DNA of 64,000 nt from Leptospira kirschneri serovar Cynopteri str. 3522 CT (GCF_000243695.2 NZ_AHMN02000020.1:140001-204000); one strand, 5' to 3'. Positions 1 to 11,855 are shown, counted from the stretch's first letter. The notes: generated from the letters alone by a model not told the origin. Numbers and translations: made by a program.

Positions 1-149
1 AATTTTGTGGAATTAAAAGTAACAACAAAAGTTCGTTTGTATTGGATTTTTTCTTGTCGAATGGGGCAAAAGGAAGTATTCCAGATCCGCATTTGATTAG
101 AAATAAAATAGAAATAGAATATAATAAAAATCTCATGTATTATATCTCC

Positions 150-187
150 AAAACGCCCGAAACAAGAATTTGTGTTCGGGCATTTTT
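150..187. terminator. Hairpin terminator after the MbnP-like gene
   Basis: A 7-bp perfect stem (GCCCGAA at 155-161 pairing with TTCGGGC at 175-181, extendable by two pairs around a bulge) lies just past the stop of the minus-strand gene ending at 191. T-runs flank it on both strands (TTTT on the minus strand, ATTTTT at 182-187 on the plus strand), so it may act in both directions. Confidence 0.6.
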
Positions 188-190
188 GAA

Positions 191-1138
191 TTAATTTTTA
201 GCCTTGATCGAAAAAACGGCTTTAGCCGGTGTGATCGGAGTTCCGGCATTCAGATCCAAACCGATATTTGCAAAGATGATAGGACAACCGGTGCTTGTTG
301 CACCCACAAGTCCGGACATACACATCGCAGCGTTTGGGTTTGTGGTAAGATCGATTCCTTGTAAAAGAGCTTGAACGTTGATTTTGATTTCTTGGGTGGA
401 GGGATTAAAACCACCTTCCGGGATCAGTGTAACTGGAATCCGATTGACTCTTGCGCAAGTGCTCGAATTTCCAGAGCCTACACAATTGGCAGAACCTATG
501 TGGACCGAAGTTTCTACGCCTAAGGTTTCGGCGGTTTCAAAATCCAGTTTTAAAAATTTATAACCGCTCGTCCAACTCCAGAACATCCCAGAGTTATCGA
601 GTGGGGGAGATTGATTGTCTGCGTCTAAGTGATTTTTGTTTTCGGGTACCCCAACGATGAACTTGATACCTTGAAATGTGCCCGAAGGAATTAACGCAGA
701 GACTACGTTATGTGTGTCCAAAGTACCATTACACTTTCCTGTTTTGTTTTCAAAATCTAAAAGAGCGATTTCTCCGGATTGAAACTTACCGTCCTGGTTG
801 AGAGTGAGAGGAGTTTCCTCACCAGAGTTTTGGATCAAAGTGACTCCGTGTACAAAAAGACGAAAGTCGTGCAATTGAAACGTAGTACTCTCTGCAATGT
901 GTGCGTTCGGAATGAAAGGAATCGTTTCTAAAGATCTGGAGTGACCTCTGAGAGTTTGGCCGCATTCTAATTTTTGAGAACCGGCGTAAGCGGAAAATTG
1001 AATTCCTTGATTTCCGAGTGCAATCAACGCGGCTAAGGATAACAATTCGGAATCGTTATTATTTTTATTTGGAGAACAATAGATCAAAGAAAAATAAAGT
1101 AAAACGATAGAACCTAAGACTAAAACTTTTTTAGTCAT
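191..1138 (-). CDS. MbnP-like lipoprotein (metallo-mystery pair four-Cys family)
   Basis: A 315-residue exported protein. Residues 1-21 are a lipoprotein signal ending in LIYC, so Cys21 should be lipidated. The body matches what I know of the MbnP / 'metallo-mystery pair four-Cys motif' family: a beta-rich domain with paired cysteines (ANCVG and STCAR near 218-228; AAMCMSG and TGCPI near 273-284) and the [10 protein letters not shown] stretch near 185. Family members bind copper and are normally encoded beside a di-haem peroxidase, MbnH. No MbnH is visible here; it could lie past the left edge. A TAGGAG ribosome site precedes the ATG. Copper binding is inferred from family, not shown. Confidence 0.75.
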   Translation of the reverse strand: MTKKVLVLGSIVLLYFSLIYCSPNKNNNDSELLSLAALIALGNQGIQFSAYAGSQKLECGQTLRGHSRSLETIPFIPNAHIAESTTFQLHDFRLFVHGVTLIQNSGEETPLTLNQDGKFQSGEIALLDFENKTGKCNGTLDTHNVVSALIPSGTFQGIKFIVGVPENKNHLDADNQSPPLDNSGMFWSWTSGYKFLKLDFETAETLGVETSVHIGSANCVGSGNSSTCARVNRIPVTLIPEGGFNPSTQEIKINVQALLQGIDLTTNPNAAMCMSGLVGATSTGCPIIFANIGLDLNAGTPITPAKAVFSIKAKN

Positions 1139-1175
1139 AAATAAAATAACTCCTAATATATAAGTTGTCTTCTAA

Positions 1176-1219
1176 AACGAACGTTAAAAGAAAAAAGAAC
1201 GATTAACGTACGTTAAAGG
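1176..1219 (-). promoter_or_regulatory. Two repeated boxes, one with a 14-bp palindrome, upstream of the MbnP-like gene
   Basis: AACGAACGTTAAAAG (1176-1190) and AACGTACGTTAAAGG (1205-1219) match at 13 of 15 positions and start 29 bp apart, close to three helical turns. The second contains the perfect palindrome TTAACGTACGTTAA (1203-1216). They lie 38-81 bp upstream of the minus-strand ATG at 1138. The layout suits a dimeric repressor or activator binding twice. The regulator is unknown; a metal-responsive one is a guess from the neighbouring genes. Confidence 0.45.
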
Positions 1220-1256
1220 AAAATTTTTAGAAAAGATTTTTATGAAATGAAAAATG

Positions 1257-1694
1257 TTAGGAAATTCGAGGTGGTTTTAAAAGAAAAGAAAAAGAAGATA
1301 TTCCAGAATTAGAATATTCTAAAGTAATAATTTGAATAAAATCTAGATCGTGCCGGATGTAAGAAGTTTGTTTTTGGGAAAAAAAAGTGGAATAAAACGC
1401 GCCCAACTGAGAAAGTTTATTTTCGGCTTTTTTACAGGAACAGGAATGCGCTTCTCCCGATTGAGCGGAATGACAATCAGGAAGTTTTTTGGAAGTAGTG
1501 GATCGATTGAAAGAACGTATCTTTTTGGAAAAAAGAACATCTTCTTTGTTTATGTGTTTTTGAATTTTACTGCCGTGATTACATTCGCAGATTTTTGCCT
1601 TTTCTGAAAGGATACATCCGAAAAGACCGCTGGAAAAAACCAAAGTTTGAAATAGGACTGAAACGGATAAAAAGATGGAAACGTAAAATTTCAT
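1257..1694 (-). CDS. Small exported Cys/His-rich protein, possible metal binder
   Basis: A 145-residue protein with a signal peptide or N-terminal anchor (residues 1-26). It has clustered metal-ligand residues: C27, C36-x-C38-x-H40, C74-H75, and H83-x-C85-x-C87. The C-terminal third lacks cysteines. I do not recognise a named family. It lies 118 bp upstream of the MbnP-like gene on the same strand, which suggests a shared role in handling copper or another soft metal. The two boxes between them hint that the downstream gene has its own promoter. Function is inferred from composition and neighbourhood only. Confidence 0.6.
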   Translation of the reverse strand: MKFYVSIFLSVSVLFQTLVFSSGLFGCILSEKAKICECNHGSKIQKHINKEDVLFSKKIRSFNRSTTSKKLPDCHSAQSGEAHSCSCKKAENKLSQLGAFYSTFFSQKQTSYIRHDLDFIQIITLEYSNSGISSFSFLLKPPRIS

Positions 1695-1712
1695 CCCAGA
1701 TCAATTTTGAGT

Positions 1713-2000
1713 TTAGAAAACACGAGTTGTAGACCGTAGACCTTGGCTCAGTTTTACTTCTGAAACTTGAATTTGGTCTTTTTTTAATTCAGAAATCAAT
1801 TTTAGAATTCGATTGAGAACCATTGAGGGGATTGCAACAACCGGAGTCATATCTAAAACTACATTATCCGGACGGATTTCTCTGATTTGAGAAAGGATTT
1901 CCTGGATTTCTTCCGTTTCGACGGAACAAATGTTTCTTCGAAACTCAATTCGAAAAGAATTTTTATCCGGATAGATTGTAGACTCTTGTAGCTGTTGCAT
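1713..2000 (-). CDS. STAS-domain-like protein (anti-sigma-factor antagonist type)
   Basis: A 95-residue protein starting at the ATG at 2000; the longer reading frame begins with an unconvincing TTG and an extension unlike the family. The core VVLDMTPVVAIPSMVL resembles the STAS signature D-[LM]-[ST]-x-V-x-x-I-[DP]-S, with a serine at the position phosphorylated in SpoIIAA/RsbV proteins. That residue would be the target of RsbW-like kinases and SpoIIE-like phosphatases; candidates for both occur elsewhere in this window (24.8 and 54 kb). The end is 18 bp from the start of the Cys/His-rich gene. The family assignment is moderate because the protein is short and divergent. Confidence 0.5.
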   Translation of the reverse strand: MQQLQESTIYPDKNSFRIEFRRNICSVETEEIQEILSQIREIRPDNVVLDMTPVVAIPSMVLNRILKLISELKKDQIQVSEVKLSQGLRSTTRVF

Positions 2001-2139
2001 AAAAGAAAACTCTGTTACTACTATTTTAAGGAAGAGTTTTTTCTGGAAACAAAAAAACGCTAATTTTAAATCTATTGGATTAGAACGTTCGTTTGATTTT
2101 ATCGTTTCGTAAAAATACCTTACTGACTTTTGTATCCTT

Positions 2140-4191
2140 ATGAAAGATAGGGTACGAAAATTACTTCCGTTCAAATCCCTGATCTGGATCTTTTTTGGAA
2201 TTCTATTAATTCTACCCTTACTTGCTTTTTATCCTTGGAAATACAGGATCGTTTTTGTATTTCTTTTTGTATGTTTTACGATTTTAGATCTATTGTTTCC
2301 TTTGGTAGCCACGTTTTTTTTGACGGCTTCGGGAGTGTTTTTTGGAAATCATCCAGGAGGAAGATTTTTAGAATTACAAGATTGTCTTTGGATTTATTGG
2401 TGCGTTCGAGGGATTATAGAAAATAAACTTTATGGAAATCGGATTTTAGAAGATCCGTTTTGGAAATCTACGATCGGAGTGTTATTACTTTCGTTTTTCG
2501 GTATTGGAATTTTAAGTCTGATCGCCAATCCGGAATTGTTTTTAGATTTTAAATATTACCAAAAAGGATGGTTTTGGTTTTTACATTCTACGGAGTTGGA
2601 ACCGTATTATCCGATCAAACTTTTGTTTCTTGGAATTTTATTCTTATTTGGATTGATCGCTCGTAAGAATTGGTTAGGAAAAAGTTCGGAAACAAATTCG
2701 TTTTATTTGGTTTTTGCTTCCGGTGTTGGTTTTGGAATGATCGTATCGATCGGATTCGGTTGGATAGAATATTTTTCGCCGATCTTAAAATGGAAACTGA
2801 ATTATTATCATCGTTGGTTGGACGGATACAAATTTTTAGCCCTACCTCATCCTTTAATTCCAGGTTTAAAACGATACCTGCCTAGATTTGGGATTCAATC
2901 CTTGTTTTGGAACCGTAGTTGGTTTGCAGTTTATTTAGTTTCGGGTCTTCCCTTTTTGTTTTATTGGATATTGAATGTTTCTAAGAATTCTAAAATTAGA
3001 ATATTCAAAAATAATAAATTAATTGAAGAGGGTTCTTCGGAAAAAATACCTCTGTATGTATGGGTTTTGTTTTTTACGGTTTTATTGGTATTGGGGGCGG
3101 TCTTTTTTTTAATTGGTGCCAGGGGAGGAATGTTTTCTTTTTTAACGTTTTGTATTTTTACGGTTTTTATCTTTTTTTTCCTACTTATTAAGAATAAAAA
3201 TATTTCCCGCGTGTTAACTCCGGTTTTTATCTCTCATTTTGTCTTGGCCGGAATTTTATTTCCTATCTGGGTGGTTTGGACGCTTGTGGGTCCGATGGAT
3301 CCGGAAAGATTTTCTCATTTTTCTTCTGGGATGAAGTTAGGAATCGAAAAGTTATTGTTAGGTGGTGGTTTTGAAAGTTATGGATGGTACAACGAATGTT
3401 GTTTGAGTAGCGATATAAGGGCTTCTACATATCACACAACCCACAATCAATATCTACAGATTTTTTCCGGCTTAGGTATGATGGGAGTAGTATTGTATTC
3501 TTTATTGTGGTGTTTTCTTTTTTACGAACTTTTAAAATCGGAAAGAAGGGGCCGGTCTACTTTAGTAGTTTCGGTATTATTCTCTTCGGTTGCGGCGGTA
3601 TTCGTTTATTCTTTTTTTCAGGAATGGTTTTATTTAAGATCTGTTTATTTTCAATGGATCGCTTTGTTTCCGCTGTTTTGGAAAGAAAAATTAGGTTCCG
3701 GTTTTTTAATCCGAACGAATTCTTTTTTAAATTTAAGGAATATTCTATTTTCTTTATGTTTGATCTTAATTTTACTTTTTGGCTCCTGGATTTTTTTTCC
3801 CACTAAAAAGTTTCGATTTGGAATTTATTTTCCTCCTGGAGAAAAGGAAAATTCTGGTTGGGTTTTAGAAGGTAACGGTAAAATGACTTTGTACTCTAAA
3901 GCAGAGACGTATTTTCTGGACATGGATAAAAAACTTGGGGATGTATCTATTTCCATCTGGGGTAGGTTTCAAAGAGAGATTTTCCCGGTAGAAACTGAAG
4001 ATTCAAATGGAAATTCTTTGTTCTTTCGAGCCTCCAGAGGTAGGAATATTCTAAAAACGGAATGTATTTTAATTCGGAAAACGGAACCATTGGCGACTTT
4101 GAATTTTTGGAATCCGATTCCCTTGGATCCTGAACCTAGAAAACTCTGTTCTCAAATACGGATTCGAAAAATTGTTCGTCGGATGAATTGA
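2140..4191 (+). CDS. O-antigen ligase / polymerase-like membrane protein
   Basis: A 683-residue protein with about 12 hydrophobic segments in the first 560 residues and a C-terminal non-membrane tail of about 115 residues. Two features place it in the Wzy_C / O-antigen ligase superfamily: an RGG motif after a membrane helix near 328 ([10 protein letters not shown]), and [16 protein letters not shown] near 434, which resembles the H-N-x-x-L-x(6)-G-x-x-G hallmark. Such enzymes transfer or polymerise undecaprenyl-linked glycans on the periplasmic side of the inner membrane, here presumably for LPS. No clear ribosome site precedes the ATG. Ligase and polymerase cannot be told apart from sequence. 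A glycosyltransferase gene follows. Confidence 0.75.
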   Translation: MKDRVRKLLPFKSLIWIFFGILLILPLLAFYPWKYRIVFVFLFVCFTILDLLFPLVATFFLTASGVFFGNHPGGRFLELQDCLWIYWCVRGIIENKLYGNRILEDPFWKSTIGVLLLSFFGIGILSLIANPELFLDFKYYQKGWFWFLHSTELEPYYPIKLLFLGILFLFGLIARKNWLGKSSETNSFYLVFASGVGFGMIVSIGFGWIEYFSPILKWKLNYYHRWLDGYKFLALPHPLIPGLKRYLPRFGIQSLFWNRSWFAVYLVSGLPFLFYWILNVSKNSKIRIFKNNKLIEEGSSEKIPLYVWVLFFTVLLVLGAVFFLIGARGGMFSFLTFCIFTVFIFFFLLIKNKNISRVLTPVFISHFVLAGILFPIWVVWTLVGPMDPERFSHFSSGMKLGIEKLLLGGGFESYGWYNECCLSSDIRASTYHTTHNQYLQIFSGLGMMGVVLYSLLWCFLFYELLKSERRGRSTLVVSVLFSSVAAVFVYSFFQEWFYLRSVYFQWIALFPLFWKEKLGSGFLIRTNSFLNLRNILFSLCLILILLFGSWIFFPTKKFRFGIYFPPGEKENSGWVLEGNGKMTLYSKAETYFLDMDKKLGDVSISIWGRFQREIFPVETEDSNGNSLFFRASRGRNILKTECILIRKTEPLATLNFWNPIPLDPEPRKLCSQIRIRKIVRRMN

Positions 4192-4244
4192 ATTACTGTT
4201 AACACCGAAATTTCTGGATGAAATTGTGGGAACTCTTACAATTT

Positions 4245-4479
4245 GAGATTTTACAGTGAGACTACTTAATTTAAGGTGAATTAACGCGAAAGGGATCGAT
4301 GCGAGGAAAACTAAAGCAGAACGCTCACTACGGATCGCGTTCTAAATTGAAACTTAAGGTGAAATATTATATTACGTTTTCTGTATGCAATTTATTGACC
4401 AGAGCTAAAGAGCCCGGTCCGGCTGGCCGTGACAGCCGGATTCGCCCCGATTTTTTTTACGTCGAACTTACGTTAATTT
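4245..4479. repeat. Dispersed composite repeat abutting the glycosyltransferase start
   Basis: This spacer contains blocks found elsewhere in the window in inverted orientation. The segment from 4381 (TATGCAATTTATTGACCAGA followed by GCTAAAGAGCCCGGTCCGG) matches the complements of about 15010-15118 and 38625-38720, with a degraded form at 35855-35910. GTGAATTAACGCGAAAGG at 4275-4292 matches the complement of a site near 15645. The repeat runs directly into the ATG of the next gene. Confidence 0.7.
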
Positions 4480-5373
4480 ATGAATGATGTTCCTATTTCT
4501 GTCGTGATTCCTACTTACAATCGGGAAATTAAGATACTCAATGCAATTTCTTCGGTTCTGAAACAAACTTTCTCGCCAAAAGAAATCATTGTAGTAGACG
4601 ACGGATCCACTGACACTACGGTTTTTAAAATTCAGGAAACGTTTTCGGATAAGGTTCAAATTCTATCTTTAGAGCATAAGGGTGTAAGTCATGCAAGAAA
4701 TTGGGGAGTGGAAAATGCAAATGAAGAATGGATTGCATTTTTAGATTCGGACGATGAATGGTTGTCTGAAAAATTAGAAAAACAATGGAAACATATTAAA
4801 GAACATCCGGAAACTGAGATTCTTCAGTCCCAAGAAATCTGGATTCGAAACGGAAAAAGGGTCAATCCTCCAGTTCGACTTTTAAAAAAGGACGGAGATA
4901 TCTTTGAACAAAGTCTGGAATTTTGTAGTGTGACTCCATCTTCAGTTCTTTTAAAGAAAGAACTCTATCAAAATCAAGGAGGAATGGATGAAAAACTTCC
5001 CGCTTGCGAAGATTATGATCTTTGGTTACGAATAACTTCTCAAATTCCTGTTGCTCTTTTAGATGAATTTCTACTCGTTCGATATGGGGGACATAAGGAT
5101 CAACTTTCTTTTCTATATCCTGCTATGGATCGTTTTAGAATTTACTCTATTTTAAAATTATTAAGTTCTAATTTACTCAATCAAGCGCAAAGAAGGCTTA
5201 GCGAACAAAAACTTTTTATAAAGTGGGAAGTTTTAAGGCAGGGAAGTATCAAAAGAAATAACTGGAAGAAGGAATTGGATTTTCTTTTAGACTCTGTGTT
5301 GAAAGAAGGGTTGGATTCTTATTTTGGAATCCAAATGCAGGAGTTTTTACTAGAAAATCAAAATTGGATTTGA
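4480..5373 (+). CDS. Glycosyltransferase family 2
   Basis: A 297-residue cytoplasmic GT-A enzyme. PISVVIPTYNRE (5-16), VVDDGS (38-43) and the metal/nucleotide-binding FLDSDD (87-92) are classic GT2 motifs. ACEDYDLWLR near 175 fits the ED-x-[DE]-x-W acceptor/base motif. It should transfer a sugar from a nucleotide-sugar to a growing surface glycan; the O-antigen ligase-like neighbour supports a role in LPS or another surface polysaccharide. The substrate cannot be read from sequence. There is no Shine-Dalgarno before the ATG because a dispersed repeat ends right at the start codon, so expression may be weak or depend on the repeat. Confidence 0.85.
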   Translation: MNDVPISVVIPTYNREIKILNAISSVLKQTFSPKEIIVVDDGSTDTTVFKIQETFSDKVQILSLEHKGVSHARNWGVENANEEWIAFLDSDDEWLSEKLEKQWKHIKEHPETEILQSQEIWIRNGKRVNPPVRLLKKDGDIFEQSLEFCSVTPSSVLLKKELYQNQGGMDEKLPACEDYDLWLRITSQIPVALLDEFLLVRYGGHKDQLSFLYPAMDRFRIYSILKLLSSNLLNQAQRRLSEQKLFIKWEVLRQGSIKRNNWKKELDFLLDSVLKEGLDSYFGIQMQEFLLENQNWI

Positions 5374-5490
5374 ATTTCGATTTCTGAATTTCTTTAGATT
5401 TCTAAAACACATAAGCTAAGAAATCTATTTTAACGTAAACTTGACGTAAAAAAACGAGAAAGAATTTTTTAAAAGTATGAGTTCCTACAA

Positions 5491-5593
5491 TAGAGTTGTT
5501 GAAAAATTTCATAGTTCAATTAACAAAACTGATTCAATCGACCGTTTTCCATGAAATAGAAATAGATGGAGAATTTATTTTTCAACAATTCTA
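5491..5593. mobile_element. MITE-like element, copy 1
   Basis: A 103-bp TA-bounded element. The ends form an inverted repeat matching at 21 of 22 positions when extended to 5486-5598 (left arm TAGAGTTGTTGAAAAAT, right arm ATTTTTCAACAATTCTA). It has no coding capacity. Related copies lie at 16029, 16179, 35684, 62960 and 63976. Confidence 0.65.
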
Positions 5594-5680
5594 TTGTAGA
5601 ATTTGTTCGTAAAATCGTGTTTTTGCGGTAGTTCTCACACATTTTAGTGGATAGAAATCAGTGACATAAAAGCTTTTTCT

Positions 5681-5790
5681 GTGGTAGTTCCCACACTTGA
5701 ACATGACAGGCTCAATTTTTATAAACTTCTATTTTATAAATAGTGGTAGTTCCCACATTTAAAGAATCGATCTGTAAAGTTCTGATTCAG
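5681..5790. repeat. Dispersed repeat with paired AGTTCCCACA cores, copy 1
   Basis: About 110 bp running from GTGGTAGTTCCCACACTTGA through a TTATAAACTT-type middle to a second AGTTCCCACATTTAAAGAAT core. A near-full copy lies at 9749-9860; partial copies lie at 11972-12025 and 50477-50525. Confidence 0.65.
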
Positions 5791-6109
5791 TCTTTACGCG
5801 AACTCGCGTTATTTTACTACTCGGACGCCTAAAAATAGTATTAGAAAATGAATGAACAAAATTTTACAAAGGCGCAGAAATTCTCAAAAAACTATATCTG
5901 ACTTGAAATCGTTGGTTTTTTTGTGTGAGATCCCACATTTTAAGTTTTGAAACAAGCACAACATAGCATGTCCGAGTGTAAGTCTGTCCTAAAACCTGTT
6001 GAGTGTCCGCGAGGCTCCTTGAGTTCACAAGATTGTAGGAACTCTCCATGAGAATATTGAAGAACCATAGAGGCCGTTTGAAAGTTATAAGTTGCCATTA
6101 GACTTGATT

Positions 6110-6172
6110 TGTGGGAACTACCGCAAACCACAATTTTACAGATAAATTTTGTAAATGTGGGAACTCACACAA
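6110..6172. repeat. Dimer of the 46-bp TGTGGGAACT unit
   Basis: TGTGGGAACT cores start at 6110 and 6156, exactly 46 bp apart. This is the same period as the tandem arrays at 33991-34374 and 37886-38461, so it looks like a short or decayed form of the same repeat. Confidence 0.5.
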
Positions 6173-6428
6173 AATTTCTAATCGTCTATTGATTTGTAAG
6201 AATCATCTTAATTTCATTTACATTTTAGAAATGAAATATACTTCTAAAATGTTCCTAGGCCTATTGATTTTGACTTACGTGTGTTTAGAGACAGAACTTT
6301 TCCGAGAAGATTCTACTGAATTCGATTTTACGTTAGTAAGGTTCATTACGTTTTTATTGATTTTTTAAATCTTTTTTAACTACTTTTAGGATTTATTGTT
6401 TTCTTTTTTATAACACTTTCAAAAGTTA

Positions 6429-6457
6429 TTTCCAACTTTGACCGGATCGTTTATAAT
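6429..6457 (+). promoter_or_regulatory. Possible promoter of the adenylate cyclase gene
   Basis: TTTCCA (6429-6434), a 17-bp spacer and a perfect TATAAT (6452-6457) lie 32 bp before the ATG at 6490. This fits a housekeeping sigma promoter with a short leader. It is a consensus match only. Confidence 0.35.
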
Positions 6458-6489
6458 CAGCCGGCTAAAGAATAATCGGAGCTAAAAAA

Positions 6490-7815
6490 ATGGTGAATCC
6501 AATCCAAGAATTGACCAAGAAATTTAAAAAACCAACGATGGATCCTCTTTCTTATGAAATCCTAAAAAGCGAGATCATCCGAACGAAAATTCTTTTTATT
6601 TTCTTTGCATCGGTGTCCGTTATTATGTCGGTCATATTTGTTGTTTTTCACGAATGGATCGTAAAAGAAACGGGAGGGCACTTTCCTTTTTACGCCGTTT
6701 TAGGTGTGAATTTAGGAACCGCGATCTATGAATTAGTCGTAAACCGTATTTTTAATAGTTTTCTTCAAAAAAGGAAGGGAGTTTTTTCCATTGCGAGATT
6801 CGGAAACGTAATCATTGAAATTTCTTCCGTAGGTTTGTTGCTTTGGTTCAACATAGGAGCTTTTGCATCTCCTTTGATTCCTCTTTATTCACCCGCGGTT
6901 TTGACTTTTTTTATATTCATCATTCTTTCGGTTCTTCGACTTGAATTTTGGTTGAGTGTGTTTACTGGGTTTGTGGCAGGAGCAGAACTTTTAGTATTAG
7001 CGATTTATTATATTCCCCAAAATCCGATTCCGATGCCAATCAACTTTTTTAATTCCCTGGCTCCTTTTATTTCTAAATCTCTTTTGTTTTTATTCAGTGG
7101 AATTGCAGCGGGTCTTGTAGGTATTCAATTGAAACGTTCTTTGGTTTCTGCGATGTCTGCGGTTCAAGAAAAGAATAAAGTAGTCGGAATGTTTGGACAG
7201 TATGTTTCTCCGGATGTGGTAGACAGACTTTTAGAACAAAAGAACGAAAGTTTTTCAGAATTCAAACGAGTATGTGTAATGTTTTTAGATATTCGCAACT
7301 TTACTCGATTTTCCGAAAAGAGACCTCCGGGTGAAGTGATCGATTATTTGAACTATATATTTAGCCATTTGATTGATATTGTAAACGTGCACAATGGTAT
7401 GATCAATAAGTTTCTTGGAGATGGGTTTATGGCTGTGTTTGGAGCTCCCATTTCGGACGGAGGTAACGACGTTAAAAATGCGGTTGAGGCTTCTTTAGAA
7501 CTTCTTAAAAAAATAGAGTTCTTAAATCAGGAAGGTAAAATTCCAGAGACTCAAATTGGGATTGGACTTCATACCGGAGAGGCAATGACGGGTAACGTAG
7601 GTTCTGAAGCTAGAAAGGAATATACAATTATCGGAGACGTGGTTAATCTCGCTTCTAGAGTAGAGTCTTTAAATAAGGAGTTTGGAACAAAACTCTTGGT
7701 AACTCAGGCGGTTTACGATAATATTAAAGATACGGTCCCAGGTAGACATCTTTCTTCTATCCATGTAAAAGGAAGAGAAGAGCCTGTAGACGTCTACGAA
7801 CTGGGTAAGATCTAA
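6490..7815 (+). CDS. Membrane-bound class III adenylate cyclase
   Basis: A 441-residue protein. Residues 30-225 carry about six hydrophobic segments, and a class III cyclase domain follows. Visible motifs: [12 protein letters not shown] at the domain entry (about 239), the first metal aspartate in MFLDIRNFT (about 265), [13 protein letters not shown] with the purine-contacting Lys and second metal Asp (about 305-314), and [12 protein letters not shown] with the adenine-type Asp and the transition-state Asn/Arg (about 382-393). These residues favour ATP over GTP, giving cAMP at the inner face of the membrane. A GGAG ribosome site precedes the ATG. The N-terminal membrane part is a plausible sensor, ligand unknown. 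Confidence 0.88.
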   Translation: MVNPIQELTKKFKKPTMDPLSYEILKSEIIRTKILFIFFASVSVIMSVIFVVFHEWIVKETGGHFPFYAVLGVNLGTAIYELVVNRIFNSFLQKRKGVFSIARFGNVIIEISSVGLLLWFNIGAFASPLIPLYSPAVLTFFIFIILSVLRLEFWLSVFTGFVAGAELLVLAIYYIPQNPIPMPINFFNSLAPFISKSLLFLFSGIAAGLVGIQLKRSLVSAMSAVQEKNKVVGMFGQYVSPDVVDRLLEQKNESFSEFKRVCVMFLDIRNFTRFSEKRPPGEVIDYLNYIFSHLIDIVNVHNGMINKFLGDGFMAVFGAPISDGGNDVKNAVEASLELLKKIEFLNQEGKIPETQIGIGLHTGEAMTGNVGSEARKEYTIIGDVVNLASRVESLNKEFGTKLLVTQAVYDNIKDTVPGRHLSSIHVKGREEPVDVYELGKI

Positions 7816-8102
7816 AGCCAAAATTCAAATTCTTTTTGGAATTTAACCGGGTTCCATTCTAAGATTTGATATTCCGCAACGCCGTTGCTATAAAAAGGAT
7901 CTTGGTGACAGAAAAATTCCATTTCATTGCGGGACTTTGCTCTCGCAATGAAAACCCCTCCGGTTCTAGGTTCTTGTGGTCCGGATGCGAGTAATATTTT
8001 TTGCTCGTATCCTTTGGATAAATATTCTCTGTGTGCAGTTACATGTTGGTCTACAGTTTCGATAGGAACGAGATAACGTAGTACTATTATAAATTGTTTC
8101 AT
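7812..8102 (-). CDS. YciI-like protein
   Basis: A 96-residue protein of the YCII-related alpha/beta ferredoxin-fold family: an N-terminal strand (QFIIVLRYL), His in [13 protein letters not shown], then [20 protein letters not shown], where H-x-D-P matches the usual YciI pattern. I start it at the ATG at 8102 because GGAG sits 8 nt upstream; an upstream in-frame ATG (8126) would overlap the LRR gene and lacks such a site. The biochemical role of most YciI proteins is unknown. It lies 20 bp after the LRR gene and its stop overlaps the convergent cyclase gene by 4 bp. Confidence 0.75.
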   Translation of the reverse strand: MKQFIIVLRYLVPIETVDQHVTAHREYLSKGYEQKILLASGPQEPRTGGVFIARAKSRNEMEFFCHQDPFYSNGVAEYQILEWNPVKFQKEFEFWL

Positions 8103-8122
8103 AAAATTCTCCGATTTGATTT

Positions 8123-9538
8123 TCATTCAAAATAAATAATACATTTGGGAAGTAATTTTCGAATTCTTTCTATTTTTTCCGATGCAATTGGATTGTTATA
8201 TAAATTCAACTTTCGTAACTTTTGCAGTTGCCCAACCTCTTTTGGAAGTGTCGCAAGTTGGTTAAACTCTAAATTCAATTCTTGTAAATTTTGTAGTTGC
8301 CCGATCTCTTGTGGAAGTGTTGTTAGTTGGTTGAATCCTAAATTCAATTCTTGTAAATTTTGCAGTTGTCCAATTTCTTTGGGAAAGGTAGTAATCTGAT
8401 TGCCTTCTAAATACAGGGTTTGCAACTTTTGCAGTTGTTCGATTTCTTTAGGAAGAGTTCTGAGCGGGTTATTGCCCAAATATAATTCTTGTAATTTTTT
8501 CAGTTGTCCTATTTCCTCTGGAAGAGTTGTCAGTTGGTTACCATACAAATACAATTTTTGTAACTTACTAAGTTGTCCAATTTCTTTTGGAAGAGTTGTC
8601 AGTTGGTTACCATACAAATACAATTTTTGTAACTTACTAAGTTGTCCAATTTCTTTTGGAAGAATCGTGAGATGGGTATAGTTTAAATTCAATCCTCGTA
8701 AATTTTGTAGCTGTATGATTCCCTGCGGCAAAGTTTTCAGTTGGATACCATATAAATTCAATTCTTGTAATTTTTGTAGTTGTCCGATTTCTTTGGGAAG
8801 AGTCGTGAGAGGATTGGAAATCAAATCCAATATTTGTAAATTCTGCAATTGTACGACTTCCTCTCGAAGAGTGGTAAGTCGGTTAAATCCTAAATTCAAT
8901 TCTTGTAATTTTTGTAATTGTCCGATTTCTTTGGGAAAGGTAGTAAGCTGATTACCTTGTGAATTCAGGATTTGTAAATTTTGCAATTGTCCAATTTTTT
9001 CTGGAAGAATCGTGAGTTTGTTAAGATTCAAATTCAATACTTGCAAATTCTGTAGTTGTCCAATTTTTTCTGGAAGAATCGTGAGTTTGTTAAGATCCAA
9101 ATTCAATACTTGCAAATTCTGTAGTTGTCCGACTTCGTCTGGAAGAATCGTAAGTCGGTTAAATCCTAAATTCAATACTTGCAAATTCTGTAATTTTCCA
9201 ATTTCTTTTGGAAGAATCGTAAGTTCGTTACTATACAAATCCAACACTTGTAAATTCTGTAGTTGTCCGATTTCATTAGGAAGAGTCGTAAGTTGGTTAT
9301 AATTCAAATACAACTTTTGTAAATTCTGAAGTTTTCCGATTTCTTTCGAAAGAGTCGCGAGTTTGCTACCGCTCAAATTCAGAATCCGAGCATCCTTTGG
9401 ATTTTGGAGAGCCTCGGTTAAATTACGATATGTTTGCGTTTCTTTAGATTGGGCTTGAAGCTTACAAGAAAAACAGATCAGAATCAAAAGAATCGTGAGT
9501 CTTTTATTTAAACGAATGTTTATGGATTGGAAATTCAT
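8123..9538 (-). CDS. Secreted leucine-rich repeat protein
   Basis: A 471-residue protein. A signal peptide (residues 1-29, ending near CKLQAQ) is followed by a short NLTEALQNP leader and 17 repeats of 23 residues with consensus [22 protein letters not shown], then a C-terminal cap ([16 protein letters not shown]). This is the plant-like/bacterial 23-mer LRR type expanded in pathogenic Leptospira, where members are exported and thought to bind host or bacterial ligands. Cys25 could be lipidated, but the lipobox is poor. At DNA level the unit is 69 bp; 8520-8588 and 8589-8657 are identical, and 9010-9077 and 9079-9146 nearly so, which shows recent unit duplication. Confidence 0.88.
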   Translation of the reverse strand: MNFQSINIRLNKRLTILLILICFSCKLQAQSKETQTYRNLTEALQNPKDARILNLSGSKLATLSKEIGKLQNLQKLYLNYNQLTTLPNEIGQLQNLQVLDLYSNELTILPKEIGKLQNLQVLNLGFNRLTILPDEVGQLQNLQVLNLDLNKLTILPEKIGQLQNLQVLNLNLNKLTILPEKIGQLQNLQILNSQGNQLTTFPKEIGQLQKLQELNLGFNRLTTLREEVVQLQNLQILDLISNPLTTLPKEIGQLQKLQELNLYGIQLKTLPQGIIQLQNLRGLNLNYTHLTILPKEIGQLSKLQKLYLYGNQLTTLPKEIGQLSKLQKLYLYGNQLTTLPEEIGQLKKLQELYLGNNPLRTLPKEIEQLQKLQTLYLEGNQITTFPKEIGQLQNLQELNLGFNQLTTLPQEIGQLQNLQELNLEFNQLATLPKEVGQLQKLRKLNLYNNPIASEKIERIRKLLPKCIIYFE

Positions 9539-10172
9539 GATCGATTCCTTGAAACGGCTTTTGGATTTTTTGGGAATGGAGCGCTTGTTTCTAAATCGCC
9601 CAGTGTAGGAACTCCAGAGTTTTTAAACGATTAGAAAATCATTCATGAAGCCTAAAAAACGGCCCAAGAGACTTAATCTGTGGGAACTCTCACAAATTGT
9701 GGATTTACCAGTAGTTCCCCACATCATTTTACAGACAAACCTAAGTTTTGTAATAGTTCCTACACTTGAATACCGACAGGCTCAATTGTTATAAACTTTT
9801 ACTTTTTAAATTGTGGTAGTTCCCACATTTAAAGAATCGATCTATAAAGTCCAGATTCCAACTTTTAAAACAAGTCCACAATACTATCGTTCAAATAGTA
9901 AAATCTCCGCAAGAGACAAAATCTGTGAGAGCTCCAGCGGCTGTAGTTAGTTTGATTTAGAAAATCTGTGGGAACTTTTATAAATTTGAACTTTGTATTA
10001 CGATTCTATTTTGAATTTGGGGGAAATTGCTGTGGCCGAAGTTACGACCTCGAATTGGAAATTTGCTGGAACTCTTACAATACAATTTGACTGGAAAGAT
10101 CGTACACAAAACTGTACTTTTAAATCTGTTCCAACAAGAACGATTCGGAACGGCTAAAATAGAGGCTTAAAC
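9539..10172. repeat. Repeat-filled spacer before ilvD
   Basis: No gene seen. Segment 9667-9755 (starting GACTTAATCTGTGGGAACTC) is about 88 bp and recurs inverted at 38455-38540. Segment 9749-9860 is a copy of the repeat at 5681-5790. Further TGTGGGAACT-type cores occur near 9972 and 10068. A possible hairpin (GTTCC ... GGAAC) lies about 20 bp before the ilvD start. Confidence 0.65.

Positions 10173-11855
<1,683 letters not shown>

Larger units (their letters stand above)
5374..6489. other. Gene-free spacer with several repeat families
   Basis: No convincing gene is seen in about 1.1 kb. It holds a MITE-like element (5491-5593), an AGTTCCCACA-type repeat (5681-5790), two 46-bp-spaced copies of the TGTGGGAACT core (6110 and 6156), and several single cores. 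An 85-codon frame at 6111-6368 starts inside the repeat and has no coding features. Confidence 0.7.

Noticed and set aside
3..194. Open frame without a start at the left edge, as the 3' end of a plus-strand gene
   Set aside because: 62 codons are open, but the frame runs through a terminator hairpin and past the stop of the convergent gene; another frame is also open to 93. It is too short to decide.
4299..4487. 62-codon frame before the glycosyltransferase
   Set aside because: It is repeat sequence and overlaps the real start of the GT2 gene.
6111..6368. 85-codon frame before the cyclase gene
   Set aside because: It begins in a dispersed repeat, has no ribosome site and shows no protein-like pattern.
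8145..9302. Cysteine-rich frames opposite the LRR gene
   Set aside because: They are antisense reflections of the 69-bp LRR unit. The LRR frame is continuous and has a signal peptide; these are broken into pieces.
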